64,000 nt of DNA, taken from NCBI GenBank assembly GCA_027923505.1, contig BROI01000008.1, forward strand, positions 62,001 to 126,000, written 5' to 3'. Of the stretch, positions 44,400 to 59,300 are shown piece after piece. The first letter of the stretch is position 1. Each line of letters opens with the position of its first letter. Below the pieces are notes generated by a model. It saw nothing but the letters and a program-made list of their open reading frames with translations, made no database searches and was not told the origin of the DNA. The position numbers were made by a program, and so were the translations under genes. The DNA is from Mayamaea pseudoterrestris (Eukaryota; Bacillariophyta; Bacillariophyceae; Sellaphorales; Sellaphoraceae).

Positions 44400-47300
44400 T
44401 ATGGAATCATACCACTACAATGCCCCATGCCCTGGTCACCCAACAACCCAATGAGTCATGCAAAACATGTCCAGGGTGTGCCATTGACATGAGGCTGGTC
44501 TGACATGGTGCAAAACGGACTGCCTGGAGGTCTACAGCATGGAATGGTCTGCAAGATGGGTGTGGCCAACACCCCAAATTATGGAATCATACCACTACAA
44601 TGCCCCATGCCCTGGCCACCCAACAACCCAATGAGTCAGGCAAAACATGTCCAGGGTGTGCCATTGACATGAGGATGGGCTGAAATGGTGCAAAACGGAC
44701 TGCCTGGAGGCCTACACCATCTGCAAAATGGGTGTGGCCAACACCCCAAATTATGGAATCATACCACTACAATGCCCCGTCCCCTGGTCACCCAACAACC
44801 CAATGAGTCATGCAAAACATGTCCAGGGTGTGCCATTGACATGAGGATGGTCTGACATGGTGCAAACGGACTGCCTGGAGGCCTACATCATGGAATGGTC
44901 TACAAAATGGGTGTGGCCAACACCCCAAATTATGGAATCATACCACTACAATGCCCCATGCCCTGGCCACCCAACAGCCCAATGAGTCAGGCAAAACATG
45001 TCCAGGGTGTGCCATTGACATGAGGATGGTCTGACATGGTGCAAAACGGACTGCCTGGAGGCCTACAGCATGGAATGGTCTGCAAGATGGGTGTGTGCCA
45101 ACACCCCAAATTATGGAATCGAACCACTACAATGCCCCATGCCCTGGCCACCCAACAACCCAATGAGTCAGGCACAACATGTCCAGGGTGTGCCATTGAC
45201 ATAAGGATGGTCTGAAATGGTGCAAAACGGACTGCCTGGAGGCCTACACCATCTGCAAAATGGGTCTGGCCAACACCCCAAATTATGGAATCATACCACT
45301 ACAATGCCCCGTCCCCTGATCACCCAACAACCCAATGAGTCATGCAAAACATGTCCAGGGTGTGCCATTGACATGAGGATGGTCTGACATGGTACAAAAC
45401 GGACTGCCTGGAGGCCTACAGCATGGAATGATCTACAAGATGGGTGTAGCCAACACCCCAAATTATGGAATCATACCACTACAATGCCCCATGCCATGGC
45501 CACCCAACAACCCAATGAGTCAGGCACAACATGTCCAGGGTGTGCCATTGACATGAAGATGGGCTGAAATGGTGCAAAACGGACTGATTGGAGGCCTACA
45601 CCATCTGCAAAATGGGTGTGGCCAACACCCCAAATTATGGAATCATACCACTACAATGCCCCGTCCCCTGATCACCCAACAACCCAATGAGTCATGCAAA
45701 ACATGTCCAGGGTGTGCCATTAACATGAGGATGGTCTGACATGGTACAAAACGGACTGCCTGGAGGCCTACAGCATGGAATGGTCTACAAGATGGGTGTG
45801 GCCAACACCCCAAATTATGGAATCATACCACTACAATGCCCCATGCCCTGGCCACCCAACAATCCAAAGAGTCAGGCAAAACATGTCCAGGGTGTGTCAT
45901 TGACATGAGGATGGGCTAAAATGGTGCAAAACGGACTGGCTGGAGGCCTACACCATCTGCAAAATGGGTGTGGCCAACACCCCAAATTATGGAATCATAC
46001 CACTACAATGCCCCGTCCCCTGATCACCCAACAACCCAATGAGTCATGCAAAACATGTCCAGGGTGTGCCATTGACATGAGGATGGGCTGACATGGTACA
46101 AAACGGACTGCCTGGAGGCCTACAGCATGGAATGGTCTACAAGATGGGTGTGGCCAACACCCCAAATTATGGAATCATACCACTACAATGCCCCGTCCCC
46201 TGATCACCCAACAACCCAATGAGTCATGCAAAACATGTCCAGGGTGTGCCATTGACATGAGGATGGGCTGAAATGGTTTAAAACGGACTGCCTGGAGGCC
46301 TACACCATCTGCAAAATGGGTGTGGCCAACACCCCAAATTATGGAATCATACCACTACAATGCCCCGTCCCCTGATCACCCAACAACCCAATGAGTCATG
46401 CAAAACATGTCCAGGGTGTGCCATTGACATGAGGATGGGCTGAAATGGTGCAAAACGGACTGCCTGGAGGCCTACACCATCTGCAAAATGGGTGTGGCCA
46501 ACACCCCAAATTATGGAATCATACCACTACAATGCCCCGTGCCCTGGTCACCCAACAACCCAATGAGTCATGCAAAACATGTCCAGGGTGTGCCATTGAC
46601 ATGAGGATGGGCTGAAATGGTGCAAAACGGACTGCCTGGAGGCCTACACCATCTGCAAAATGGGTGTGGCCAACACCCCAAATTATGGAATCATACCACT
46701 ACAATGCCCCGTCCCCTGATCACCCAACAACCCAATGAGTCATGCAAAACATGTCCAGGGTGTGCCATTGACATGAGGATGGTCTGACATGGTACAAAAC
46801 GGACTGCCTGGAGGCCTACACCATCTGCAAAATGGGTGTGGCCAACACCCCAAATTATGGAATCATACCACTACAATGCCCCATGCCCTGGCCACCCAAC
46901 AACCCAATGAGTCAGGCAAAACATGTCCAGGGTGTGCCATTGACATGAGGATGGGCTGAAATGGTGCAAAACGGACTGCCTGGAGGCCTACACCATCTGC
47001 AAAATGGGTGTGGCCAACACCCCAAATATGGAATCATACCACTACAATGCCCCGTCCCCTGATCACCCAACAACCCAATGAGTCATGCAAAACATGTCAG
47101 GGTGTGCCATTGACATGAGGATGGTCTGACATGGTACAAAACGGACTGCCTGGAGGCCTACAGCATGGAATGGTCTACAAGATGGGTGTGGCCAACACCC
47201 CAAATTATGGAATCATACCACTACAATGCCCCATGCCCTGGCCACCCAACAACCCAATGAATCAGGCCAAACATGTCCAAGGTGTGCCATTGACATGAGG

Positions 47301-50300
47301 ATGGGCTGAAATGGTGCAAAACGGACTGCCTGGAGGCCTACACCATCTGCAAAATGGGTGTGGCCAACACCCCAAATTATGGAATCATACCACTACAATG
47401 CCCCGTCCCCTGATCACCCAACAACCCAATGAGTCATGCAAAACATGTCCAGGGTGTGCCATTGACATGAGGATGGTCTGACATGGTACAAAACGGACTG
47501 CCTGGAGGCTTACAGCATGGAATGGTCTACAAGATGGGTGTGGCCAACACCCCAAATTATGGAATCATACCACTACAATGCCCCATGCCCTGGCCACCCA
47601 ACAACCCAATGAGTCAGGCAAAACATGTCCAGGGTGTGCCATTGACATGAGGATGGGCTGAAATGGTGCAAAACGGACTGCCTGGAGGCCTACACCATCT
47701 GCAAAATGGGTGTGGCCAACACCCCAAATTATGGAATCATACCACTACAATGCCCCGTCCCCTGATCACCCAACAACCCAATGAGTCATGCAAAACATGT
47801 CCAGGGTGTGCCATTGACATGAGGATGGTCTGACATGGTACAAAACGGACTGCCTGGAGGCCTACAGCATGGAATGGTCTACAAGATGGGTGTGGCCAAC
47901 ACCCCAAAATGCCCTGGCCACCCAACAATCCAATGAGTCAGGCAAAACATGTCCAGGGTGTGCCATTGACATGAGGATGGGCTAAAATGGTGCAAAACGG
48001 ACTGCCTGGAGGCCTACACCATCTGCAAGATGGTGGCCAACACCCCACATTAATACTGGAATCATACCACTACAATGCCCCGTCCCCCGTCCCCCCAACA
48101 ACCCAATGTGTCAGGCACAACATGTCCAGGGTGTGCCATTGACATGAGGATGGAGCTGAAATGGTGCAAAGCGGACTGCCTGGAGGCCTACAGCACTGCA
48201 AGATGGGGTGGCCACCACCCCCAAATTAATGGGATCATACCACTACAATGCGTCCCTGGCCCCCCCCCAATGGGTCAGGCAACAACATGTCCAGGGTGTG
48301 CCATTGACATGATGGGCTGACATGGTGCCAAAGCGGACTGCCTGGAGGCCTACATGGATGGTCTGCAAGTGTGGGCACACATTATGGAATCATCACTACA
48401 ATGCCCCGTCTCGCCCACCAGGGCAATGGAGTCAGAGAACAACGCATGTCAGGGTGTGCCATTGACATCGGATGGGCTGAAATGGTGACAAAGCGGACTG
48501 CCTGGAGGCCTACAGCATGGAATGGTCTACAAGATGGAGTGTGGCCAACACCCCAAATTATGGAATCATACCACTACAATGCCTGCCCCCAGCAACCCAA
48601 TGAGTCCGGGCACAACATGTCAGGGTGTGCCATTGACATAGAGATGAGGCTGAAATGGTGCAAAACGGACTGCCTGGGAGGCCTACACCATCTGCAAAAT
48701 GGGTGTGGCCAACACCGCAAATTATGGAATCATACCACTACAATGCCCCGTCCTCTGATCACCCAACAACCCAATGAGTCATACAAAAACATGTAGGGTG
48801 TGCCATTGACATGAGGATGGGCTGTATAATACAAAGCGGACTGCCTGGGGCCTACGGCATGGAATGGTCTACAAGATGGGTGTGCCACCCCCCGAAATTA
48901 TGGAATCATACCACTGCAATGCCCCATGCCCTGGCCACCCAACACAATGGGTCAGGCAAAACATGTCCAGGGTGTGCCATTGACATGAGGATGGGCTGAA
49001 ATGGTGCAAAAGCAGGACTGCCTGGAGGCCTACACCATCATAAATGGGTGTGGCCAACACCACAAGTATGGGGTTACCTACAATGCCCCGTCTGTCACCC
49101 GAACAACCCAATGAGTCATACCAAAAACATGTCCAGGGTGTGCCATTGACATGAGGATGGTCTGACACCAAATTATGGAATCATACCACTATTAATGCTC
49201 ATGCCTGGCTACCCAACAACCCAATGCTGCCAGGTAAAACATGTTCCAGGTGTGCCATTGACATGAGGATGGGCTGAAATGGTGCAAACGGACTGCCTGG
49301 AGGTCTACACTATCTGCAAATGGTAAATGTGATCATACTACTACAATGCTCGTCCCGATCACCCAACAAAGGAGTCATGCAAAACATGTCCAGGTTGTGC
49401 CATTGACATGAGGATGGTCTGACATGGTACCAAACGGACTGTCTGGAGGCCTACAGCATCGAATTGTCTACAAGATGGGTGTGGCCAACACCCCAAATTT
49501 TGGAATCATACCACTACAATGCCCTGTCCTCTGGTCACCAAAAGTCATGCAAAACATGTCCAGGTGTGCGATATGAGGATGGTCTGACTAAAAAAAGGTC
49601 AGTGTGGAACACATTGTGGAATCACATTTCCAATGTCATCCGGCAAACAAAAATGAGTCAGGCAAAACATGTCCAGGGGTGTGCCAGACAGAGAGAATCT
49701 GAATGGTACAAAAGGCTAAAGCAAGATGCGGCAAAATGCCAACAAATCCTATGCTCGGCCACCCAACAAATAACTGAGTCCGAAAAATGTCCAGGGTGTG
49801 CGACATGAGGATGGGCTGAAATGAAGAAGAGATTGCGGAGGCTCACACCATCTGCAAAAGGTGTGGCTAACACCCCAATTATGGAATCATACCACCACAA
49901 TGCCCCGCCCCTCGATCATCAACAACCAAAGTCAGCAGGGGGTGATTGACAGAGGGATGGTTGGATTATACAAAATGGACGAGTCAGGGATGGTACAAGA
50001 TGGGTGTGGCCAAACCCAAGCGAATCATACCACACAATGCCATGCTGGCACAAACAATGAGTCAGGAAAAAGTCCAGGGTGTGCGGATAGGGGATGGGCT
50101 GAATAGGATGGAGGCCAAACAAAATGGGTGTACAACACCCAAATGGAAGTCATACCACACAATGCCGTCCCCTGATCACCCAACAACCAATGAGTCATGC
50201 AAAATATGTCCAGGGAATAAGAGGATGGTGACATGGTACAAAACGGACTGCCAAGCAGGAATGGTAAGATGGGTGTGGTCAACACCCCAAATTATGGAAT

Positions 50301-53300
50301 CATACCACTACAATGCCCCATACCCTGGCCAAACAACAACCCAATGAGTCAGGCAAACATGTCCAGGGTGTAGTCTAATATGGGATGGGCAATTGCAAAC
50401 GACGCTGGAGGCTCACACTCTGCAAAATGTTGGCCAAACCAAATGGAATCAACACAACCTGAACAAAACGAGTAACGGTGTGCTAATGAAGAGGAGTCTG
50501 ACATGGTACAAAACGGACGGAGGCCACAGATGGAATGGTTTACAAGATGGGTGTGCCAACCCCAAAATGAAAGGCACCAACAACAGAGAGGCAAAATGTC
50601 CAGGGTGTGCTATTGACATGAGGATGGGTTGAAATGGTGCAAAGAATGCGGAGGCTACACCATTAAATGGTTGGCCACACCCAAATGGAATCATCAATGT
50701 CCCTGATACCAAAACCCAAGAGTCAGTGCAAAAGTCAGGGTTGCCATTGACAGAGGATGGTCTGACATGGTACAAAACGGATGCTGGAGGCCTACAGCAT
50801 GAATGGTCACAAGATGGGTGTGCCAACCCAAATTATGGAATCATACCAAAATGCCCCATGCCTGGCCACCCAACAACCCAATGAGTCAGGCAAACATGTC
50901 CAGGGTGTGCCATGACATGAGGATGGGCTGAAATGGTAAAACGGATGCCTGGAGGCCTACACTAAAATGGTGTGGCCAACAAAAATATGGAATCATACAA
51001 CAAATGCCCCGTCCCCTGATCACCCAACAACCCAATGAGTCATGCAAAACATGTCCAGGGTGTGCCATTGACATGAGGATGGTCTGACATGGTACAAAAC
51101 AGACTGCCTGGAGGACCGGAACGAAAGTCCACAAGATGGGTGTGGTTAACACCCCAAATAATATACAATCCATGCGGCCGCCCAACAACCAATGATAGGC
51201 AAAACATGTCAGGGTGTGCCATGGAATGGGATGGGCGAATTGAAGGGAGGCACACCAGAAATGGGTGTGGCCAACACCCAAATTATGGAATCAACCACTA
51301 AATGCCCGTCCCCGATCACCAACAACCATGAAATCGGGTGCCATTGAATGAGGATGGTCTGACATGGTACAAAACGGATGCCTGGAGGCTAAGCATGAAT
51401 GGTCTACAAGATGGTGTGGCCCCCGCCACCCAACAACAATGAGTCGGCAAAACATTCAGGGTGTGATTGAATGAGATGGGTGAAATGGTGCAAAACGGAC
51501 TGCTGAGGCTACACATCTGCAAAATGTGTGGCCAACACCCAATGTGGAATCATACCACTACAATGCCGCTGATACCAAAACCCAATGAGTCATGCAAAAA
51601 TGTCAGGGTGTGATTACAAGGATGGTCTGACATGGTACAAAAACGGACTGCCTGGAGGCCTACAGCATGGAATGATTACAAGAGGGTGTGGCCAACACCA
51701 AATATGGAATCATACACTACAATGCCCCATGCCCTGGCCACCCAACAACCCAAGAGTCGGGCAAAAATGTCCAGGGTGTGCCATTGACAAGGATGGGCTG
51801 AAATGGTGCAAAACGGATGCGGAGGTAAAAAATGAAATAAAAAAGCGGATCACAAAACAATGAGTAAACGAAAAGTCAGGGTGTGATTGATTGAGGGATG
51901 GTCTATTAGGACAAAACGGATCGCCTGGAGGCCTACAGCATGGTGGCCAAACCAGACCATACAATGCCCCATGCCCTGGCCACCCAACAACCAATGAGTG
52001 GCAAAACATGTCCGGGTGTGCCATTGACATGAGGATGGGCTGAAATGGTGCAAAACGGACTGCCTGGAGGCCTACACATCTGCAAAAGGGTGTGGCCAAA
52101 CGCAAATTATGGAATCATACCACTACAAGCCCTGATCACCCAACAACCCAATGAGTCAGGCAAAACATGTCCAGGGTGTGCCATTGACATGAGGATGGTC
52201 TGACAGGAGGCTTACAGCATGGAATGGTCTACAAGATGGGTGTGGCCAACACCCCAAATTATGGAATCATACCACTACAATGCCCCATGCCCTGGCCACC
52301 CAACAACCCAATGAGTCAGGCAAAACATGTCCAGGGTGTGCCATTGACATGAGGATGGGCTGAAATGGTGCAAAAAGGACTGCCTGGAGGCTGACACCAT
52401 CTGCAAAATGGGTGTGGCCAACACCGCAAATTATGGAATCATACCACTACAATGCCCCGTCCCCTGATCACCCAACAACCCAATGAGTCATGCAAAACAT
52501 GTCCAGGGTGTGCCACTGACACGAGGATGGTCTGGCATGGTACAAAACGGACTGCCTGGAGGCCAACGCATGGAATGGTCTACAAGATGGGTGTGGCCAA
52601 CACCCCAAATTATGGAATCATACCACTACAATGCCCCATGCTCTGGCCACCCAACAACCCAATGAGTCAGGCAAAACATGTCCAGGGTGTGCCATTGACA
52701 TGAGGATGGGCTGAAATGGTGCAAAACGGACTGCCTGGAGGCTTACACCATCTGCAAAATGGGTGTGGCCAACACCGCAAATTATGGAATCATACCACTA
52801 CAATGCCCCCGCCCCTGATCACCCAACAACCCAATGAGTCATGCAAACATGTCCAGGGTGTGCCATTGACATGAGGATGGTCTGACATGGTACAAAACGG
52901 ACTGCCTGGAGGCCTACAGCATGGAATGGTCTACAAGATGGGTGTGGCCAACACCCCAAATTATGGAATCATACCACTACAATGCCCCATGCCCTGGCCA
53001 CCCAACAACCCAATGAGTCAGGCAAAACATGTCCAGGGTGTGCCATTGACATGAGGATGGGCTGAAATGGTGCAAAACGGACTGCCTGGAGGCCTACACC
53101 ATCTGCAAAATGGGTGTGGCCAACACCGCAAATTATGGAATCATACCACTACAATGCCCCATGCCCTGACCACCCAACAACCCAATGAGTCAGGCAAAAC
53201 ATGTCCAGGGTGTGCCATTGACATGAGGATGGTCTGACATGGTACAAACGGACTGCCTGGAGGCCTACAGCATGGAATGGTCTACAAGATGGGTGTGGCC

Positions 53301-56300
53301 AACACCCCAAATTATGGAATCATACCACTACAATGCCCCATGCCCTGGCCACCCAACAACCCAATGAGTCAGGCAAAACATGTCCAGGGTGTGCCATTGA
53401 CATGAGGATGGTCTGAAATGGTGCAAAACGGACTGCCTGGAGGCCTACACCATGACGGGGTGTGGCCAACACCCCAAATTATGGAATCATACCACTACAA
53501 TGCCCCATGCCCTGACCACCCAACAACCCAATGAGTCATGCAAAACATGTCCAGGGTGTGCCATTGACATGAGGATGGTCTGACATGGTACAAAACGGAC
53601 TGCCTGGAGGCCTACAGCATGGTATCGGCAGCAAGATGGGTGTGGCCAACACCCCAAATTATGGAATCATACCACTACAATGCCCCATGCCCTGGCCACC
53701 CAACAACCCAATGAGTCAGGCAAAACATGTCCAGGGTGTGCCATTGACATGAGGATGGGCTGAAATGGTGCAAAACGGACTGCCTGGAGGCCTACACCAT
53801 CTGCAAATGGGTGTGGCCAACACCCCAAATTATGGAATCATACCACTACAATGCCCCGTCCCCTGATCACCCAACAACCCAATGAGTCATGCAAAACATG
53901 TCCAGGGTGTGCCATTGACATGAGGATGGTCTGACATGGTACAAAACGGACTGCCTGAGGCCAACAGCATGGAATGGTCTACAAGATGGGTGTGGCCAAC
54001 ACCCCAAATTATGGAATCATACCACTACAATGCCCCATGCCCTGGCCACCCAACAACCCAATGAGTCAGGCAAAACATGTCCAGGGTGTGCCATTGACAT
54101 GAGGATGGGCTGAAATGGTGCAAAACGGACTGCCTGGAGGCCTACACCATCTGCAAAATGGGTGTGGCCAACACCCCAAATTATGGAATCATACCACTAC
54201 AATGCCCCGTCCCCTGATCACCCAACAACCCAATGAGTCATGCAAAACATGTCCAGGGTGTGCCATTGACATGAGGATGGTCTGACATGGTACAAAACGG
54301 ACTGCCTGGAGGCCTACAGCATGGAATGGTCTACAAGATGGGTGTGGCCAACACCCCAAATTATGGAATCATACCACTACAATGCCCCATGCCCTGGCCA
54401 CCCAACAACCCAATGAGTCAGGCACAACATGTCCAGGGTGTGCCATTGACATGCGGATGGGCTGATTTGGGGCAAAACGGACTGCCTGGAGGCCTACACC
54501 ATCTGCAAAATGGGTGTGGCCAACACCCCAAATTATGGAATCATACCACTACAATGCCCCGTCCCCGGATCACCCAACAACCCAATGAGTCATGCAAAAC
54601 ATGTCCAGGGTGTGCCATTGACATGAGGATGGTCTGACATGGTACAAAACGGACTGCCTGGAGGCCTACAGCATGGAATGGTCTACAAGATGGGTGTGGC
54701 CAACACCCCAAATTATGGAATCATACCACTACAATGCCCCATGCCCTGGCCACCCAACAACCCAATGAGTCAGGCAAAACATGTCCAGGGTGTGCCATTG
54801 ACATGAGGATGGGCTGAAATGGTGCAAAACGGACTGCCTGGAGGCCTACACCATCCGCAAAATGGGTGTGGCCAACACCCCAAATTATGGAATCATCCAC
54901 TCAATGCCCCGCCCCTGATCACCCAACAACCCAATGAGTCAGAAAAATGTCGGGTGTGCATGATGAGTGGTTGAAATGGTACAAAACGGACTGCCGGAGG
55001 CCTACGATGAAGGTACAAGATGGGTGTGGCCAACACCCCAAATTATGGAATCATACCACTACAATGCCCCGTGCCCTGGCCACCCAACAACCCAATGAGT
55101 CAGGCAAAACATGTCCAGGGGTGCCATTGACATGAGGATGGGCTGAAATGGTGCAAAACGGACTGCCTGAGGCCTCGCAAAATGGGTGTGGCCAACACCC
55201 CAAATTTTGGAATCATACCACTACAATGCCCCGTCCCCTGATCACCCAACAACCCAATGAGTCATGCAAAACATGTCCAGGGTGTGCCATTGACATGAGG
55301 ATGGTCTGACATGGTACAAAACGGACTGCCTGGAGGCCTACAGCATGGAATGGCTCCACAAGATGGGTGTGGCCAACACCCCAAATTATGGAATCATACC
55401 ACTACAATGCCCCATGCCCTGGCCACCCAACAACCCAATGAGTCAGGCAAAACATGTCCAGGGTGTGCCATTGACATGAGGATGGGCTGAAATGGTGCAA
55501 AACGGATTGCCTGGAGGCCTACACTATCTGCAAAATGGGTGTGGCCAACACCCCAAATTATGGAATCATACCACACAATGCCTGCCCCTGATCACCCAAC
55601 AACCCAATGAGTCATGCAAAACATGTCCAGGGTGTGCCATTGACATGAGGATGGTCTGACAGGTACAAAACGGACTGCCTGGAGGCCTACAGCATGGAAT
55701 GGTCTACAAGATGGGTGTGGCCAACACCCTAAATTATGGAATCATACCACTACAATGCCCCATGCCCCGGCCACCCAACAACCCAATGAGTCAGGCAAAA
55801 CACATTCAGGGTGTGCCATTGACATGAGGATGGGCTGAAATGGTGCAAAACGGACTGCCTGGAGGCCACACCATCTGAAAATGGGTGTGGCCAACACCCC
55901 AAATTAGGAATCATACCACTACAATGCCCCGTCCCTGATCACCCAACAACCAATGAGTCATGCAAAACATGTCCAGGGTGTGCCATTACATGGGATGGTA
56001 GCAAAACGGACTGCGGAGGCCTACCTGGAAGGTCTACAAGATGGGTGTGGCCAACACCCCAAATTATGGAATCATACCATAGCTACATGCCCCATGCCCT
56101 GGCCACCCAACAACCCAATGATCAGGCAAAACATGTCCAGGTGTGCCATTGACATGAGGATGGGCTGAATGGTGCAAAACGGATGCCTGGAGGCCTACAC
56201 CATCTGCAAATGGGTGTGGCCAACACCCCAAAATATGGAATCATACCACTACAATGCCCCGTCCCCTGATCACCCAACAACCCAATGAGTCATGCAAAAC

Positions 56301-59300
56301 ATGTCCAGGGTGTGCCATTGACATGAGGATGGTCTGACATGGTACAAAACGGACTGCCTGGAGGCCTACAGCATGGAATGGTCTACAAGATGGGTGTGGC
56401 CAACACCCCAAATTATGGAATCATACCACTACAATGCCCCATGCCCTGGCCACCCAACAACCCAAGAGTCAGGCAAAACATGTCCAGGGTGTGCCATTGA
56501 CATGAGGATGGGCTGAAATGGTGCAAAACGGACTGCCTGGAGGCCTACACCATCTGCAAATGGGTGTGGCCAACACCCCAAATTATGGAATCATACCACT
56601 ACAATGCCCCGTCCCCTGATCACCCAACAACCCAATGAGTCATGCAAAACATGTCCAGGGTGTGCCATTGACATGAGGATGGTCTGACATGGTACAAAAA
56701 GACTGCCTGGAGGCCTACAGCATGGAATGGTCTACAAGATGGGTGTGGCCAACACCCCAAATTATGGAATCATACCACTACAATGCCCCATGCCCTGGCC
56801 ACCCAACAACCCAATGAGTCAGGCAAAACATGTCCAGGGTGTGCCATTGACATGAGGATGGGCTGAAATGGTGCAAAACGGACTGCCTGGAGGCCTACAC
56901 CATCTGCAAAATGGGTGTGGCCAGCACCCCAAATTATGGAATCATACCACTACAATGCCCCGTCCCCTGATCACCCAACAACCCAATGAGTCATGCAAAA
57001 CATGTCCAGGGTGTGCCATTGACATGAGGATGGTCTGACATGGTACAAAACGGACTGCCTGGAGGCCTACAGCATCTGCAAAATGGGTGTGGCCAACACC
57101 CCAAATTATGGAATCATACCACTACAATGCCCCATCCCCTGGCCACCCAACAACCCAATGAGTCAGGCAAAACATGTCCAGGGTGTGCCATTGACATGAG
57201 GATGGGCTGAAATGGTGCAAAACGGACTGCCTGGAGGCCTACACCATCTGCAAAATGGGTGTGGCCAACACCCCAAATTATGGAATCTTACCACTACAAT
57301 GCCCCGTCCCCTGATCACCCAACAACCCAATGAGTCATGCAAAACATGTCCAGGGTGTGCCATTGACATGAGGATGGTCTGACATGGTACAAAACGGACT
57401 GCCTGGAGGCCTACAGCATGGAATGGTCTACAAGATGGGTGTGGCCAACACCCCAAATTATGGAATCATACCACTACAATGCCCCATGCCCTGGCCACCC
57501 AACAACCCAATGAGTCAGGCAAAACATGTCCAGGGTGTGCCATTGACATGAGGATGGGCTGAAATGGTGCAAAACGGACTGCCTGGAGGCCTACACCATC
57601 TGCAAAATGGGTGTGGCCAACACCCCAAATTATGGAATCATACCACTACAATGCCCCGTCCCCTGATCACCCAACAACCCAATGAGTCATGCAAAACATG
57701 TCCAGGGTGTGCCATTGACACGAGGATGGTCTGACATGGTACAAAACGGACTGCCTGGAGGCCTACAGCATGGAATGGTCTACAAGATGGGTGTGGCCAA
57801 CACCCCAAATTATGGAATCATACCACTACAATGCCCCATGCCCTGGCCACCCAACAACCCAATGAGTCAGGCAAAACATGTCCAGGGTGTGCCATTGACA
57901 TGAGGATGGGCTGAAATGGTGCAAAACGGACTGCCTGGAGGCCTACACCATCTGCAAAATGGGTGTGGCCAACACCCCAAATTATGGAATCATACCATTA
58001 CAATGCCCCTTCCCCTTATCACCCAACAACCCAATGAGTCATGCAAAACATGTCCAGGGTGTGCCATTGACATGAGGATGGTCTGACATGGTACAAAACG
58101 GACTGCCTGGAGGCCTACAGCATGGAATGGTCTACAAGATGGGTGTGGCCAACACCCCAAATTATGGAATCATACCACTACAATGCCCCATGCCCTGGCC
58201 ACCCAACAACCCAATGAGTCATGCAAAACATGTCCAGGGTGTGCCATTGACATGAGGATGGGCGACAGGTGCAAAACGACGCCAGGCCACACCACGCAAA
58301 GCCAACACCCCAAATTAGGATCATACCACTACAATGCCCCACCCGTCACCCAACAACCCAATGAGTCAGGCAAAACATGTCCAGGGTGTGCCATTGACAT
58401 GAGGATGGTCTGACATGGTACAAAACGGACTGCCTGGAGGCCTACAGCATGGAATGGTCTACAAGATGGGTGTGGCCAACACCCCAAATTATGGACTCAT
58501 ACCACTACAATGCCCCATGCCCTGGCCACCCAACAACCCAATGAGTCAGGCAAAACATGTCCAGGGTGTGCCATTGACATGAGGATGGGCTGAAATGGTG
58601 CAAAACGGACTGCCTGGAGGCCTACACCATCTGCAAAATGGGTGTGGCCAACACCCCAAATTATGGAATCATACCACTACAATGCCCCGTTCCCTGATCA
58701 CCCAACAACCCAATGAGTCATGCAAAACATGTCCAGGGTGTGCCATTGACACGAGGATGGTCTGACATGGTACAAAACGGACTGCCTGGAGGCCTACAGC
58801 ATGGAATGGTCTACAAGATGGGTGTGGCCAACACCCCAAATTATGGAATCATACCACTACAATGCCCCATGCCCTGGCCACCCAACAACCCAATGAGTCA
58901 GGCAAAACATGTCCAGGGTGTGCCATTGACATGAGGATGGGCTGAAATGGTGCAAAACGGACTGCCTGGAGGCCTACACCATCTGCAAAATGGGTTGTGG
59001 CCAACACCCCAAATTATGGAATCATACCACTACAATGCCCCGTCCCTTGATCACCCAACAACCCAATGAGTCATGCAAAACATGTCCAGGGTGTGCCATT
59101 GACATGAGGATGGTCTGACATGGTACAAAACAGACTGCCTGGCAGCCTACAGCATGGAATGGTCTACAAGATGGGTGTGGCCAACACCCCAAATTATGGA
59201 CTCATACCACTACAATGCCCCATGCCCTGGCCACCCAACAACCCAATGAGTCAGGCAAAACATGTCCAGGGTGTGCCATTGACATGAGGATGGGCTGAAA

